41,885 nt of DNA, taken from Proteobacteria bacterium CG1_02_64_396 (GTDB taxonomy: Bacteria > Pseudomonadota > MNWR01 > CG1-02-64-396). Of this stretch, positions 27,218-36,770 are shown piece by piece. The stretch's first letter is position 1, and every line of letters starts with the position of its first letter. The stretch covers positions 1 to 41,885 of the forward strand of contig MNWR01000020.1 in NCBI GenBank assembly GCA_001872725.1, written 5' to 3'. The notes beneath the pieces were generated by a model that saw nothing but the letters and a program-made list of their open reading frames with translations, did no database searches and had not been told where the DNA came from. Made by a program: the position numbers and the translations under genes.

Positions 27218-27885
27218 CACTCTTCACCCCCCAACGCCACACCGCCGAGCATGGGAACAAATAAACAGGGCAAAAAATGTTCGTGTTTTAAACCCTGCCC
27301 CGTGCGTGTCACCCGCACCACGGTTTGCTCCCCTCCGCCCACCGGCATCACCAACCGCCCACCGGGGGCCAATTGATCCAGCAATGCTTGGGGAATTTCA
27401 GGGGCCGCCGCGGCCGTAACAATGGCGTCGAAAGGGGCTGCATCGGGCCAACCCAGGTAACCATCCCCCACCATAAAATGGATGGTATGGGCCTGATCGC
27501 CAAGGATGGCACCGAGGTTGCGCGCCGCCCGTTCCAGCAACAGTTCGATCCGCTCGATGGTGTAAACCTGCTCGGCCAGTTGGCGCAGTACCGCAGTCTG
27601 ATAGCCACAGCCGGTGCCGATCTCAAGCACCCGTTCCCCCCCCTGCAATTCCAAAAGCTGACACATCGTCGCCACCATGTAGGGCTGGGAGATCGTCTGG
27701 CGAAACCCAATGGGCAGGGCCGAATCTTGATACGCCCGGGAAGCCAGCGCCTCCTCGACAAAACGGTGCCGGGGGATGCGCCCCATTGCGGCCAACACCC
27801 GCTGATCCTTGATGTCGCGACCGCGCAGTTGCTCCTCCACCATCCGGCGACGGCGCCGGGCATGGAGGTCGCCCCCCCCGTTCAT
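27217..27885 (-). CDS. pcm: protein-L-isoaspartate O-methyltransferase
   Basis: The 222-residue SAM-dependent enzyme repairs isoaspartyl damage in proteins. SAM motif I is VLEIGTGCGYQTAVL (near 80-95); QTISQPYMVATM and the post-I YTIERI are family signatures. The ATG at 27885 has GGGAG six bases upstream; an ATG six codons earlier (27903) overlaps the surE stop as ATGA and cannot be excluded. The surE-pcm-yqaA-nlpD run is a known stress/cell-envelope cluster. Confidence 0.94.
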   Translation of the reverse strand: MNGGGDLHARRRRRMVEEQLRGRDIKDQRVLAAMGRIPRHRFVEEALASRAYQDSALPIGFRQTISQPYMVATMCQLLELQGGERVLEIGTGCGYQTAVLRQLAEQVYTIERIELLLERAARNLGAILGDQAHTIHFMVGDGYLGWPDAAPFDAIVTAAAAPEIPQALLDQLAPGGRLVMPVGGGEQTVVRVTRTGQGLKHEHFLPCLFVPMLGGVALGGEE

Positions 27886-27899
27886 GACGGCTCCCGCAC

Positions 27900-28649
27900 T
27901 CATGATCCGAAGACCCCCCAGTGGCCCAACGCCTGCGCCGACTGATCGTGGGTCAGGTTCATGTGCAGTGGGGTCACCGACACAAACCCTTCGCGTAGCG
28001 CCGCCCGGTCGGTCCCCTCCTCCACCGGATCGTCCTCGCTCACCCCGCCAATCCAGTAATAACGGCGTCCGCGCGGGTCGAGGTTCATCACTGCAGACTC
28101 GCCATAGGTCCGTTTTCCCTGCCGGGTCAAACGCACCCCCCGGACCAGTTCGAGCGGCAAATTAGGGACATTGAGGTTGAGCAGGGTGTCGGCCGGCAGG
28201 CTGTGAACCAAGACATCGCGGGCCAGCCGCAGCGCGTATTCGGCGGCGGTAGAAAAGATTTGATCTTGGCGGGAAGCGATGGAGACAGCGATGGAAGGGA
28301 TGCCGAACAGGGTTCCCTCCATGGCTGCGGCGACGGTTCCAGAATAGGTGATGTCGTCGGCAACGTTGGCGCCATGGTTGATCCCCGAGACCACCAGGAC
28401 GGGACGGGCGTCCAACAGACCGGTTAGGGCTAGGTTGATACAATCTGTGGGGGTGCCGTCGACCGAAAAACGGCCGGGAGCGATCTCTTCGACCCGCAGG
28501 GGGCGGTGCAACGACAGAGAATGGCCTGCACCGCTGCGTTCGCGGTCGGGAGCGACCACGACCACTCGGCGCCCCAAAGCCGCCAACCCCTCGGCCAACG
28601 CCTCCAAACCAGCCGCGCGAATGCCATCGTCGTTGGAGACCAGGATCAA
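27900..28649 (-). CDS. surE: 5'/3'-nucleotidase SurE
   Basis: The 249-residue metal-dependent nucleoside monophosphatase carries [14 protein letters not shown] at the start, with the two metal-binding aspartates at 7-8, and [20 protein letters not shown] in the middle (asparagine ligand). The start codon is TTG with GGAGG seven bases upstream. It lies just below the tRNA-Pro terminator and starts the surE-pcm-yqaA-nlpD unit. Confidence 0.95.
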   Translation of the reverse strand: MILVSNDDGIRAAGLEALAEGLAALGRRVVVVAPDRERSGAGHSLSLHRPLRVEEIAPGRFSVDGTPTDCINLALTGLLDARPVLVVSGINHGANVADDITYSGTVAAAMEGTLFGIPSIAVSIASRQDQIFSTAAEYALRLARDVLVHSLPADTLLNLNVPNLPLELVRGVRLTRQGKRTYGESAVMNLDPRGRRYYWIGGVSEDDPVEEGTDRAALREGFVSVTPLHMNLTHDQSAQALGHWGVFGS

Positions 28650-28676
28650 GAGGACACCTCCGTCCCGAGGGGGGAC

Positions 28677-28703
28677 AAAAAAAAAGCCGCCCGAGGGCGG
28701 CTT
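28677..28703 (-). terminator. Rho-independent terminator of tRNA-Pro
   Basis: On minus, AAGCCGCCCTCGGGCGGCTT is followed by a run of T residues. It lies 14 bases beyond the tRNA-Pro 3' end and ahead of surE. Confidence 0.9.
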
Positions 28704-28716
28704 GGTCTTTCGGAAA

Positions 28717-28793
<77 letters not shown>

Positions 28794-28839
28794 TCACTTC
28801 CCGAAAGGGCGCGGATCCTAAGAATCCGGCGCCGTCTCG

Positions 28840-29265
28840 TCAACCCCGTTGTTGGGGCTGGTCCAGCAGGGCGAGGATCGCCTTGAGTTCATCCCGGATT
28901 TCACGCAGCACCGGACGCATATCGTTGCTTACGTGGGGGGGCTCAATCGGCTGAATCGTCTCTTCAAGAGGCTCACCTCCGTCGCGCAAACGCTGAATCT
29001 CTTGCTGCGCACCCCGGATGGTGAATTTGCGGTCGTACAGCAGACTGCGGATTTGCAAAATGTTGACGATGTCTTCTTTGCGGTAGAAACGACGGTTGCC
29101 CGAACGCTTGGTGGGGCTGATGACGTCGAACTCCGACTCCCAGTAGCGCAGCACATGAGGCTCCACCCCACAGATGTCGCTGACCTCCCGGATCGAGAAG
29201 AACAGCTTGTCCGGAAGCTCAGGAACCGCGATGGGGTAGGCGATGGCTTTGTTTTCCTGCGCCAC
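28840..29265 (-). CDS. MerR-family transcriptional regulator
   Basis: The 141-residue protein has an N-terminal winged-helix DNA-binding domain (about 18-88): LFFSIREVSDICGVEPHVLRYWE then FRKEDI-like RRFYRKEDIVNILQI. A short helical tail replaces the effector domain and has no cysteine metal site. I prefer the GTG at 29265, which has AAGGAGG five bases before it; an ATG five codons earlier is also open. It follows ihfA by 52 bases, a conserved pairing in proteobacteria; its target is unknown. Confidence 0.88.
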   Translation of the reverse strand: MAQENKAIAYPIAVPELPDKLFFSIREVSDICGVEPHVLRYWESEFDVISPTKRSGNRRFYRKEDIVNILQIRSLLYDRKFTIRGAQQEIQRLRDGGEPLEETIQPIEPPHVSNDMRPVLREIRDELKAILALLDQPQQRG

Positions 29266-29317
29266 GTGGCCCTCCTTCATTGGCCGACAGTCGGCCCTTC
29301 AAGGGGAGAAACACCAT

Positions 29318-29629
29318 TCATTCGTCATTGAGCCGGGTGCGTAAAATCTGGCTGGGACGGAAGACCAATACCTTGCGCGGAGGAATCTCGATCTCCACAC
29401 CAGTCTTGGGATTGCGCCCCACCCTCGAACCCTTACGCCGCACCGTAAAGTTGCCGAATTGCGAGATTTTTACCGTCTCACCCCGTGCAACCGTCTCCCG
29501 CACGCAATCGAGCACATGCTCCACCACCGCAGCGGTGTCTTTTTTGGGCAGACCAACACGCTCAAAAACCGCGTCGACGATTTCTGCCTTGGTCATCGTA
29601 TTGCCTGCCGGATCAATCTCGTTGTTCAT
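29318..29629 (-). CDS. ihfA: integration host factor subunit alpha
   Basis: The 103-residue DNA-bending protein forms a heterodimer with IhfB. The HU/IHF fold begins MTKAEIVDAVFERVGLPKKD. The DNA-contact arm is GRNPKTGVEIEIPPRKVLVF, including the conserved NPKTG turn. The first ATG has GGAG six bases upstream, giving an 11-residue leader before MTKAEIV; the inner ATG has a weaker site. It follows pheT, its usual place. Confidence 0.93.
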   Translation of the reverse strand: MNNEIDPAGNTMTKAEIVDAVFERVGLPKKDTAAVVEHVLDCVRETVARGETVKISQFGNFTVRRKGSRVGRNPKTGVEIEIPPRKVLVFRPSQILRTRLNDE

Positions 29630-29703
29630 CCTCTACTCCACTTAAACGTTAGAAGATTCTGAACTTTAACGATATTTACATGAGCGCGTCAACGTAGAAA
29701 CCG

Positions 29704-32046
29704 TTATCTCAGACCTGCCTCAAAGCGAACTTCAAGCCGTTTCAACACCTTGTCGACCATTTGATCGACCTCTTCCGAAGCCAAAGTCCGGTCGGAGGCC
29801 TGGAATGTCAATCTTAAACCCAGGCTGATACGTTCGGCGCCGGGATTGGGCTCGAAGCGGTCAAACACCTCGGCATGACGGATCAGCGCCGAACTTTTTG
29901 CCGCCTCTGTTAAAAGCGCCGAGGCGGGAATCGACCGCGACACCCACAAAGCCAGATCGCGGCGCATCATAGGCTGATCGGAGGGAATATCGAGTTTTCG
30001 ACTTGAAGATTGAACTGCGGCAATCGCTTTGGCGTCGAGCTCGAACCCGTACAACTCGCCACCCTCCCATATCTGCGACAACCGCGGATGAATCTGCCCC
30101 ATCCAACCAATGCGCACATTCCCGGCTTCGATCCAACCACTGCGCCCGGGATGAAGGAACGGGGGCAACGCCTCTGTCGTCAGGGTTATGGCCTCGATGC
30201 CAAGCCGCTGCAACACCCCCTCCACCCACCCCTTCAAATCGAAAAAGTCGACCGCTCGGCTGCCCGACCAATGGCGGAGAGCGCCGCAAAACACCCCCCC
30301 CAACGCCAAATGCTCCTCGTCGGCCTTAAAGACATGACCCGACTCCACCAACCGCAAGTTTTCTTGCTGACGTGCTCGGTTGAATGCCACCGTCCGAGCC
30401 AAACCAGGCAGCAAGGAGCCACGCATGCAGGGACGATCAGCCTGGATTGGATTGCTCAACAACACCGGCTCTTCACTGGGGGCGGCAAAAGCAGCCCAGT
30501 CGTCTCGGGCCAGGAAGGGGAAGGTAATGACCTCAATCCCCCCCACCGCCAGCGCCGCTTCGGTCAAATGGGACTCGAAGTGGCGAATGGTCGTGGTTGG
30601 ATTCATGGGACGTTGGGGCAGTTTGTTGGGGATGCTATCCAGTCCAACAATCCGCGCCACCTCTTCGGCCAGATCCTGAAAAAGGCTCCAGTCGGGGCGA
30701 TGCCCGGGAGGAATCACGCTTATGCCCCCCTCTCGCTGCGTCACAACACCACCGAGACGAGCCAGCAGGGCGATCACCTCGTTGTCGGGTACCGACATCC
30801 CCAGAAGTTTAGCCAAACGGTCGAAATCGAGGTCGATGGTCGGACGGCGCCCAGCGCCCAAGTCCACCTGGGACCAACCCATCAGTTGCCCGTCCGCATG
30901 ATCTTGCAGAAGTGAAACCGCACGGCAAAGGGCTTGATTTACAGCGTCGGGATCGACCCCCCGTTCAAAGCGGTGGGAGGAATCGCTGCCCAGTCCGTAG
31001 CGTCGAGCCGTGGGCCCAACGCGATTGGGGGCAAACCAAGCCGCCTCTAATAGGATTTCTTGGGTCTGGTCGGATACGGCGCTACCAGCGCCCCCCATCA
31101 CCCCGGCCAACGCAATGGCTCCCTGGGCATCCGCAACAACCAAATCATCGCGGGTCAGTGTCACCTCCCGGTCGTTCAGCGCCTCGAAGCGCTCCCCCTC
31201 TTTGGCCGCACGAACCGTCACGTCTCCAGAAACCAGGGCGGAATCGAAAGCATGAAGTGGCTGGCCCAGCTCCCACATCACATAGTTGGTGACGTCGACC
31301 AGGATGTTGCGCGGGCGAAGTCCCACCGCCTCCAGGCGCCGAATCAACCACTGCGGAGAGGGACCGTTGCGAACCTTCAACCGGGCCAATGCATACCGGC
31401 GACATCCAGCCACATCCTCGATCTTCAGAGCAGGAACCGCAGTCCCATCCGGCGAAGGCAGTTCAGCAATAGCAGGCCCCTTGAGTTCTCGCCCACTCAA
31501 AGCGCCGATCTCCCGGGCCACCCCCCTCACACTCAGACAATCGCCACGATTGGGGGTAAGTTCAATTTCAATCACCGGATCGTCCAATCCGAGTAATTGA
31601 GCCATGGGGGTTCCCGGTACCGCCTGCGCGGACAATCTCAGCAATCCATCCTCGGTTACCGGAGGCAACCCCAGCTCGGTCGCGGAGCACAACATGCCGG
31701 GCGATACGATGCCGCGAATCTTGCCCTTCTTGATTTTTAACCCGTTGGGCAGGGTGGCGCCGACCTGTGCCAGGGGGACATTCATTCCCACCGCGACATT
31801 GGGGGCGCCGCAAACGATCTCAAGCGGCTCGGCAGCGCCGAAATTCACCGTCACCAAACGAAGCCGGTCAGCGTCGGGATGGGGGCGCACCGCTTCGACG
31901 TGGGCAACAACCACCCCCTCCAACCCAAGGCTACGATCCTCAATGGCGGCAACCTCAAGCCCCGCAGCGGTGAGCCGTGCGGAAAAGGTCGGCAAGTCCC
32001 ACTGGGGATCAATCCACTCCTGCAACCATGAAAGAGAAAAACGCAT
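29704..32046 (-). CDS. pheT: phenylalanyl-tRNA synthetase beta chain
   Basis: The 780-residue subunit contains the EMAP-II-like tRNA-binding domain (about 40-150, GVVVAHVEAVRPHPDADRL), the B3/B4 editing region (about 210-390), B5 (about 400-475), the core synthetase-like fold and the C-terminal anticodon-binding FDX-ACB domain (LDIPSDQPMMRRDLALWV). It pairs with PheS to charge tRNA-Phe. It starts five bases after pheS stops. Confidence 0.96.
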   Translation of the reverse strand: MRFSLSWLQEWIDPQWDLPTFSARLTAAGLEVAAIEDRSLGLEGVVVAHVEAVRPHPDADRLRLVTVNFGAAEPLEIVCGAPNVAVGMNVPLAQVGATLPNGLKIKKGKIRGIVSPGMLCSATELGLPPVTEDGLLRLSAQAVPGTPMAQLLGLDDPVIEIELTPNRGDCLSVRGVAREIGALSGRELKGPAIAELPSPDGTAVPALKIEDVAGCRRYALARLKVRNGPSPQWLIRRLEAVGLRPRNILVDVTNYVMWELGQPLHAFDSALVSGDVTVRAAKEGERFEALNDREVTLTRDDLVVADAQGAIALAGVMGGAGSAVSDQTQEILLEAAWFAPNRVGPTARRYGLGSDSSHRFERGVDPDAVNQALCRAVSLLQDHADGQLMGWSQVDLGAGRRPTIDLDFDRLAKLLGMSVPDNEVIALLARLGGVVTQREGGISVIPPGHRPDWSLFQDLAEEVARIVGLDSIPNKLPQRPMNPTTTIRHFESHLTEAALAVGGIEVITFPFLARDDWAAFAAPSEEPVLLSNPIQADRPCMRGSLLPGLARTVAFNRARQQENLRLVESGHVFKADEEHLALGGVFCGALRHWSGSRAVDFFDLKGWVEGVLQRLGIEAITLTTEALPPFLHPGRSGWIEAGNVRIGWMGQIHPRLSQIWEGGELYGFELDAKAIAAVQSSSRKLDIPSDQPMMRRDLALWVSRSIPASALLTEAAKSSALIRHAEVFDRFEPNPGAERISLGLRLTFQASDRTLASEEVDQMVDKVLKRLEVRFEAGLR

Positions 32047-32051
32047 AGCCC

Positions 32052-33083
32052 TTACCGCCAGTTGCTCAAGTAGCGGACATCTCCATCGAAGAAGCGCCGC
32101 AAATCGTCGGCCCCCTCGGCCAACATGGTCAGACGTTCGACCCCAATGCCGAAGGCAAACCCCTGATGCCGATCGGGATCAAGTCCACACGACCGAAACA
32201 CATTCGGATGGACCATCCCGCAACCCAGGATCTCGATCCACCCGGTGTTCTTGCAAACCCGACACCCCTTTCCATCGCACAACACACAGCCGATATCGAC
32301 CTCGGCCGACGGCTCTGTGAAGGGAAAAAAGGAGGGGCGGAATCGCACAGGAAGGTTTTCCCGCTCGAAAAAAGCAGCAAGGAACGCAGAAAGTGTCCCT
32401 TTGAGATCGGCAAACGAGATCCCTTCATCGATCAAGAAGCCCTCGACCTGATGAAACATCGGGGTGTGGGTAACATCGGAATCGCAGCGAAACACCCGGC
32501 CCGGGGCCACTATCGCCAGGGGGGGCTGGCGACTTTCCATCACCCGAATTTGAACGGGACTGGTATGGGTGCGCAGCACCCGCCCGTCGGGGAGGTAGAA
32601 GGTGTCGTGCATATCCCGAGCGGGGTGGTGCTCGGGAATGTTCAGGTGGGTGAAGTTGTAGTCCTGCTCTTCGATTTCAGGTCCGGTTGCAACCTCAAAA
32701 CCGCACGACTGAAAGATGTCGAGTATGCGATCAAGCTGACGGCGAATGGGGTGGCGTATCGCCTCGCTACCACCGCGCCCAGGCAGGAAGATATCCACCC
32801 GGTCGGCTTGCAATTTGGCATTGAGCGCCTGAGCACCAAGGAGCTCATGCCGCAAAGCCAGCGACTGCTCGAAAGCGGTGATGGCGTCGCCAATGGCTTT
32901 GCCTACCGCAGGGCGTTGTTCGTGGGAAAGGTCCCCCAACATGCGGCGCAGGCCGGTCAAGATCCCTTTTTTACCAGCGTATTGAACCCGAACCTCATCC
33001 AAGGCCTGAAGGGTCTGCACCAGCTCGACGGCCTGCAATGACTCGCTTTTTGCCGTATCAATCTGCCTGATGATGTCATCCAT
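32052..33083 (-). CDS. pheS: phenylalanyl-tRNA synthetase alpha chain
   Basis: The 343-residue catalytic subunit has an N-terminal coiled coil (about 1-85) and the class II core: motif 2 region FHQVEGFLIDEGISFADLKG and motif 3 GFAFGIGVERLTML. HTSPVQIRVME and RFRPSFFPFTEPSAEVDI are PheS signatures. CVLCDGKGCRVCKNTGW adds a four-cysteine cluster. I chose the ATG at 33083; eight more codons upstream are open but unlike the family. A terminator lies upstream. Confidence 0.95.
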   Translation of the reverse strand: MDDIIRQIDTAKSESLQAVELVQTLQALDEVRVQYAGKKGILTGLRRMLGDLSHEQRPAVGKAIGDAITAFEQSLALRHELLGAQALNAKLQADRVDIFLPGRGGSEAIRHPIRRQLDRILDIFQSCGFEVATGPEIEEQDYNFTHLNIPEHHPARDMHDTFYLPDGRVLRTHTSPVQIRVMESRQPPLAIVAPGRVFRCDSDVTHTPMFHQVEGFLIDEGISFADLKGTLSAFLAAFFERENLPVRFRPSFFPFTEPSAEVDIGCVLCDGKGCRVCKNTGWIEILGCGMVHPNVFRSCGLDPDRHQGFAFGIGVERLTMLAEGADDLRRFFDGDVRYLSNWR

Positions 33084-33105
33084 CACCACTACCTCACACC
33101 CGCAC

Positions 33106-33134
33106 AAAAAAAAAGGGAGAGGCGATCCTCTCCC
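33106..33134 (-). terminator. terminator or attenuator before pheS
   Basis: On minus, GGGAGAGGATCGCCTCTCCC is followed by nine or ten T residues, ending about 22 bases before the pheS ATG. I see no phenylalanine-rich leader peptide like pheM of E. coli between rplT and this hairpin. It either ends the rplT transcript or acts as a partial barrier. Confidence 0.9.
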
Positions 33135-33189
33135 TTCATTGGGGGCACCGGGCGGCCAGAAAACCGACCCCGCCGGATACGCCTATCGT

Positions 33190-33537
33190 TTAGTGGCGAA
33201 CCTGCTCCACCAACCGCCCAAAATCAGCAGGCTGACGAATCGCCATATCGGACAAAACCTTACGGTCCAGCTCAACACCGGCCTTCTTCAGGTTATTCAT
33301 GAAGACCGAATAGCTCATACCGTGCAGACGGGCCGCCGCGTTGATGCGGACGATCCAAAGACGACGGAAATCGCGCTTACGGTTGCGCCGGTCCCGGTAT
33401 TGATAGGCTAAGGCACGCTCAACGAATTCGTTGGCAATGCGGAAGCAGTTCTTCTTCCGGCCACGGAACCCTTTGGCGAGCTTGAGGATTTTTTTGTGCC
33501 GCGCCTTAGCGGTCACGCCACCTTTTACACGAGCCAT
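33190..33537 (-). CDS. rplT: 50S ribosomal protein L20
   Basis: The 115-residue basic protein binds 23S rRNA early in assembly. [20 protein letters not shown] and [20 protein letters not shown] are characteristic. Length is typical. AGAGG lies before the ATG. It belongs to the infC-rpmI-rplT set, in which L20 often represses its own operon through an RNA site near rpmI; I cannot identify such a site here. Confidence 0.97.
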   Translation of the reverse strand: MARVKGGVTAKARHKKILKLAKGFRGRKKNCFRIANEFVERALAYQYRDRRNRKRDFRRLWIVRINAAARLHGMSYSVFMNNLKKAGVELDRKVLSDMAIRQPADFGRLVEQVRH

Positions 33538-33590
33538 CTTTTGTTACCTCTTCCGACTACGGCCTACCCGCAAGGGGAGGCCACAAATAA

Positions 33591-33788
33591 TCAAACGAAG
33601 GGGAGCAGCCGCTTGAGCGACTTCTCGTCGTTAGCAGACGCCACCTCGGTCCCACGGGAGTTCCGCTTGGTCTTGCGGCTCTTTTTCGTGAGGATGTGGT
33701 TATGAAAGGCGCTGGAGTACTTGTAATGGCCGTTGGCGGTCTTCTTAAAACGCTTGGCCGCGCCACGGTTGGTTTTCATCTTCGGCAT
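33591..33788 (-). CDS. rpmI: 50S ribosomal protein L35
   Basis: The 65-residue basic protein is typical: [20 protein letters not shown] at the N-terminus and a KKSRKTKRN stretch in the middle. GAGGAG precedes the ATG. It lies between an intrinsic terminator after infC and rplT. Confidence 0.97.
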   Translation of the reverse strand: MPKMKTNRGAAKRFKKTANGHYKYSSAFHNHILTKKSRKTKRNSRGTEVASANDEKSLKRLLPFV

Positions 33789-33843
33789 TTCAATAACTCC
33801 TCAATCTACCTCGACCCCAAGGTCGCTACCCCCACCCAGGGAG

Positions 33844-33869
33844 CAAAAACCCCACCTCTCGGGTGGGGC
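33844..33869 (-). terminator. terminator between infC and rpmI
   Basis: On minus, GCCCCACCCGAGAGGTGGGG is followed by TTTTTGC. It lies 27 bases after the infC stop and 56 before the rpmI start, so it can separate IF3 from L35/L20 expression or serve as an attenuator. Confidence 0.85.
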
Positions 33870-33895
33870 AAGCTGAATGCAAGTCATGTCGGTTC

Positions 33896-34417
33896 TTACT
33901 TTTTGGCGCGAGCGGCCATAACCATCACGAGCTGACGGCCCTCCATCTTGGGATGCTGTTCCACCACCCCAATCTCAAGAAGATCGGCCTCAATACGCTG
34001 CAATACCTTGGCTCCAAGCTCAACGTGGGCCATTTCACGTCCACGAAAACGCAACGTAAATTTGACTTTGTCGCCGTCTTCCAAGAAACGCAGCGCCGAC
34101 CGAAGCTTAACCTGATAGTCGTGCTCGTCGGTTTTGGGGCGAAGCTTGATCTCTTTAACCTGAATGATCTTCTGGCGCTTTCGCGCCTCATTCATTTTTT
34201 TGGCCTGTTCATACTTGAACCGACCAAAATCCATCAAACGACAGACGGGCGGGTCGGCTTGCGCCGCAACCTCGACCAAGTCCAACCCACGCTCTTGCGC
34301 GATCGCCAGTGCCTCACGAGGAGTTAGAACCCCTAACTGCTCTCCATCATCGGCAATAACCCGAATACGATATGCCCGGATCTCTTCGTTAACCCGGACC
34401 TCTTTTTCTTTCGAGAT
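33896..34417 (-). CDS. infC: translation initiation factor IF-3, ATC start
   Basis: The 173-residue protein has N domain [20 protein letters not shown] continuing [23 protein letters not shown], and C domain [13 protein letters not shown] onward with the terminal [10 protein letters not shown]. No ATG, GTG or TTG starts the complete protein; the first such codon would remove the N domain. An ATC at 34417 has GGGGAGG seven bases upstream and gives the expected length. infC is known to use AUU/AUC/AUA starts that let IF3 limit its own synthesis. thrS ends 24 bases upstream. Confidence 0.93.
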   Translation of the reverse strand: MSKEKEVRVNEEIRAYRIRVIADDGEQLGVLTPREALAIAQERGLDLVEVAAQADPPVCRLMDFGRFKYEQAKKMNEARKRQKIIQVKEIKLRPKTDEHDYQVKLRSALRFLEDGDKVKFTLRFRGREMAHVELGAKVLQRIEADLLEIGVVEQHPKMEGRQLVMVMAARAKK

Positions 34418-34429
34418 GGCGAATCCTCC
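34415..34429 (-). promoter_or_regulatory. infC ribosome site with rare ATC start codon
   Basis: On minus: GGGGAGG, then ATTCGCC, then ATC. The frame continues [12 protein letters not shown], the normal beginning of IF3. An ATT in the spacer is out of frame. IF3 discriminates against such codons, giving negative autoregulation. Confidence 0.85.
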
Positions 34430-34441
34430 CCTTCAAGAGCC

Positions 34442-36373
34442 TCAATCAGACGTTGCACCCAAGGATGGCGCACTACCTTCGCGATTCCACCACACCAACA
34501 ACTCGTCGACGGTCATAGTACCGATGTTTTCGCCCGCGAGCCGCACGGAAACAGTGTTTTCGTCAACCTCGCGATCCCCAACAACCAGCATAACAGGCAC
34601 CCGGACGAGCGAGTGGCCGCGGATCTTATAGCCCACTTTTTCGTTCCGCAAGTCGACATCAACCCGAATCCCAGCGCGGCCCAAGCGAGCTGCTACCGCC
34701 TGGGCATGTTCATCGGCCCTGCTCGTCACAGTTAGAACCATGGCCTGCAGTGGCGCCAACCATAGAGGCAAGTGCCCTGCGTAGTGCTCGATCAAAATCC
34801 CGATAAACCGCTCCAATGAACCCAGGATCGCCCGATGAAGCATCACGGGAGTCTTGCGCACTCCGTCGGAGTCCACATAGGAGGCATCCAACCGACCCGG
34901 CATTGAAAAATCGACCTGAATCGTCCCACACTGCCATACCCGTCCCAGGCAGTCTTTTAAGGAAAATTCAACCTTGGGACCATAAAAAGCCCCCTCACCC
35001 GGATTGAGCTGGAAGGCCAACCCTTTGTCTTCTAAAGCCAGCTGCAAAGCGGTTTCGGCCTTATCCCAAAGCGCATCATCCCCGATGCGGTTTTCGGGGC
35101 GGGTCGATAGCTTGAGCAAGATGTCCTCAAAACCAAAGGCCCGATACACCTGAACGACCAATTCGATGAACTGCCCCACTTCATCCTGAATCTGCTCTTC
35201 GGTGCAAAAAATATGAGCGTCGTCCTGCACGAAATTGCGCAGTCTCATCAAGCCATGGAGCGTCCCTGAAGGCTCGTTTCGGTGGCAAGAGCCGAACTCG
35301 GCCAATCGCAACGGAAGGTCGTGGTGGCTGCGAATCCCTTGATTGAAGATTTGGATGTGGCACGGGCAATTCATGGGCTTGACCGCGTAGTCGCGATTTT
35401 CAGCTGCGGTCGTGAACATTTCGTCCCTGAACTTGCCCCAATGCCCGGAACGTTCCCACAGGCTACGATCCACCAGCTGAGGGGTACGCACCTCTTTGTA
35501 ACCATGATCTCTCATGACATCGCGAACGAACCCCTCGACTTGCCGATAGAGGGTCCAGCCGCGGTCATGCCAGAAGATCATCCCAGGCGCCTCTTCCTGA
35601 ATATGAAAAAGGTCCATCTCCCTGGCTAGGCGGCGATGGTCCCGTTTTTCCGCCTCCTCCAATCGATGTAAATACCCTTTCAAATCCTTTTCAGACGCCC
35701 AACCGGTCCCATAGATACGGGTCAACATCCTGTTTCGCGAATCGCCACGCCAGTACGCTCCCGCGACCTTCAACAACTTAAAAGCCGTCAGCACCCCGGT
35801 GCGCGGTGCGTGAGGCCCTCTACAGAGATCAAGAAACTCGCCTTGTCGGTACAACGAGATCACCTGGCCCTGAGGAATAGCCCCGATGATTTCGGCCTTG
35901 TAGTGCTCGCCCATTCCAAGAAACAAGCGGACTGCGTCGTCACGATCCATCTGTACCCGATGAATCGCTTTATCTCGAAGGGCGATCTGGTGCATGCGCT
36001 CTTCGATCTTTTCTAGATCCCCCTCCGTAAAAGGTCTGACATAATCGAAGTCGTAATAGAAGCCATTTTCGATCACGGGACCGATGGTAACTTGCGCCTC
36101 GGGGTAAAGCTCCTTGACGGCCTCCGCCAAAAGGTGACTCATCGAATGACGAAGAATTTCAACCCCTTCACTGTCCCGAGCCGTCAAAATCCGAACGCGA
36201 TCTCCGTCGTGCAATTCGGCAGTTAAATCGAGAAAAGCCCCATTTACGACAAGAGCAAGCGCGGCCTTGGCCAGCCCCGGTCCGATACTTGCAGCCAAAT
36301 CCACACCAGTAGATCCGGTGGGCAATTGTCGCTGCGACTGATCGGGGAGGATGATGGAAATCGAGGATGCCAC
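34442..36373 (-). CDS. thrS: threonyl-tRNA synthetase
   Basis: The 643-residue class II synthetase has a TGS domain (about 1-62), an editing domain with the HxxxH site in [17 protein letters not shown] (about 63-225), a catalytic core (about 243-535) with zinc ligands in NCPCHIQIF and HYAGHLP, and an anticodon-binding domain (about 540-640). The start is GTG with AGAGGG and AAGGA upstream. It leads the thrS-infC unit just after the tRNA terminator. Confidence 0.96.
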   Translation of the reverse strand: MASSISIILPDQSQRQLPTGSTGVDLAASIGPGLAKAALALVVNGAFLDLTAELHDGDRVRILTARDSEGVEILRHSMSHLLAEAVKELYPEAQVTIGPVIENGFYYDFDYVRPFTEGDLEKIEERMHQIALRDKAIHRVQMDRDDAVRLFLGMGEHYKAEIIGAIPQGQVISLYRQGEFLDLCRGPHAPRTGVLTAFKLLKVAGAYWRGDSRNRMLTRIYGTGWASEKDLKGYLHRLEEAEKRDHRRLAREMDLFHIQEEAPGMIFWHDRGWTLYRQVEGFVRDVMRDHGYKEVRTPQLVDRSLWERSGHWGKFRDEMFTTAAENRDYAVKPMNCPCHIQIFNQGIRSHHDLPLRLAEFGSCHRNEPSGTLHGLMRLRNFVQDDAHIFCTEEQIQDEVGQFIELVVQVYRAFGFEDILLKLSTRPENRIGDDALWDKAETALQLALEDKGLAFQLNPGEGAFYGPKVEFSLKDCLGRVWQCGTIQVDFSMPGRLDASYVDSDGVRKTPVMLHRAILGSLERFIGILIEHYAGHLPLWLAPLQAMVLTVTSRADEHAQAVAARLGRAGIRVDVDLRNEKVGYKIRGHSLVRVPVMLVVGDREVDENTVSVRLAGENIGTMTVDELLVWWNREGSAPSLGATSD

Positions 36374-36435
36374 TGTCCTTGCCCTCTAGTGATTCACGCC
36401 GGACCGTACGGGGGCTCCACTCAAACGCTGGAGCA

Positions 36436-36474
36436 GAAAAAAAGAAGGAGCACCCATGGGTGCTCCTTCTTTTG
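36436..36474 (-). terminator. terminator after tRNA-Val(GAC)
   Basis: On minus, AAGAAGGAGCACCCATGGG and TGCTCCTTCTT form a nearly perfect hairpin followed by a run of T residues, just after the tRNA and before thrS. Confidence 0.92.
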
Positions 36475-36478
36475 GAGT

Positions 36479-36553
36479 TGGTAGGCACGGGCGGTTTCGA
36501 ACCGCCGACCTCTACCGTGTCAAGGTAGCGCTCTCCCACTGAGCTACGCGCCT
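36479..36553 (-). tRNA. tRNA-Val (anticodon GAC)
   Basis: The 75-base gene starts AGGCGCGTAGCTCAGTGG and ends with encoded CCA. The anticodon stem CTACC/GGTAG encloses TTGACAC (anticodon GAC). The T arm is GGCGGTTCGAAACCGCC. The acceptor pairs AGGCGCG with CGTGCCT (one G-U). Confidence 0.96.
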
Positions 36554-36632
36554 GCAGATCCCAAGACAACCTCTCTCGGGGCGGGGAACTCTACGAATCG
36601 GCAGCCGCTTGTCAACGCCGAAACTCAAAATG

Positions 36633-36660
36633 AAAACGGCGGCCATAAGCCGCCGTTTTT
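36633..36660 (-). terminator. terminator after tRNA-Val(UAC)
   Basis: On minus, AACGGCGGCTTATGGCCGCCGTT with a following TTTC tract. It separates the two tRNA-Val genes, giving each its own terminator. Confidence 0.85.
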
Positions 36661-36668
36661 GCACATAC

Positions 36669-36744
36669 TGGTGGGCGAAACAGGGTTCGAACCTGTGACC
36701 CCCGGCTTGTAAGGCCGGTGCTCTCCCGGCTGAGCTATTCGCCC
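36669..36744 (-). tRNA. tRNA-Val (anticodon UAC)
   Basis: The 76-base gene starts GGGCGAATAGCTCAGCC and ends with encoded CCA. The anticodon stem CCGGC/GCCGG encloses CTTACAA (anticodon TAC in DNA). The T arm is ACAGGTTCGAACCTGT. It lies 26 bases after hupB. Confidence 0.97.
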
Positions 36745-36770
36745 TTGGCAGCCCTATGCCGACCAACGGA

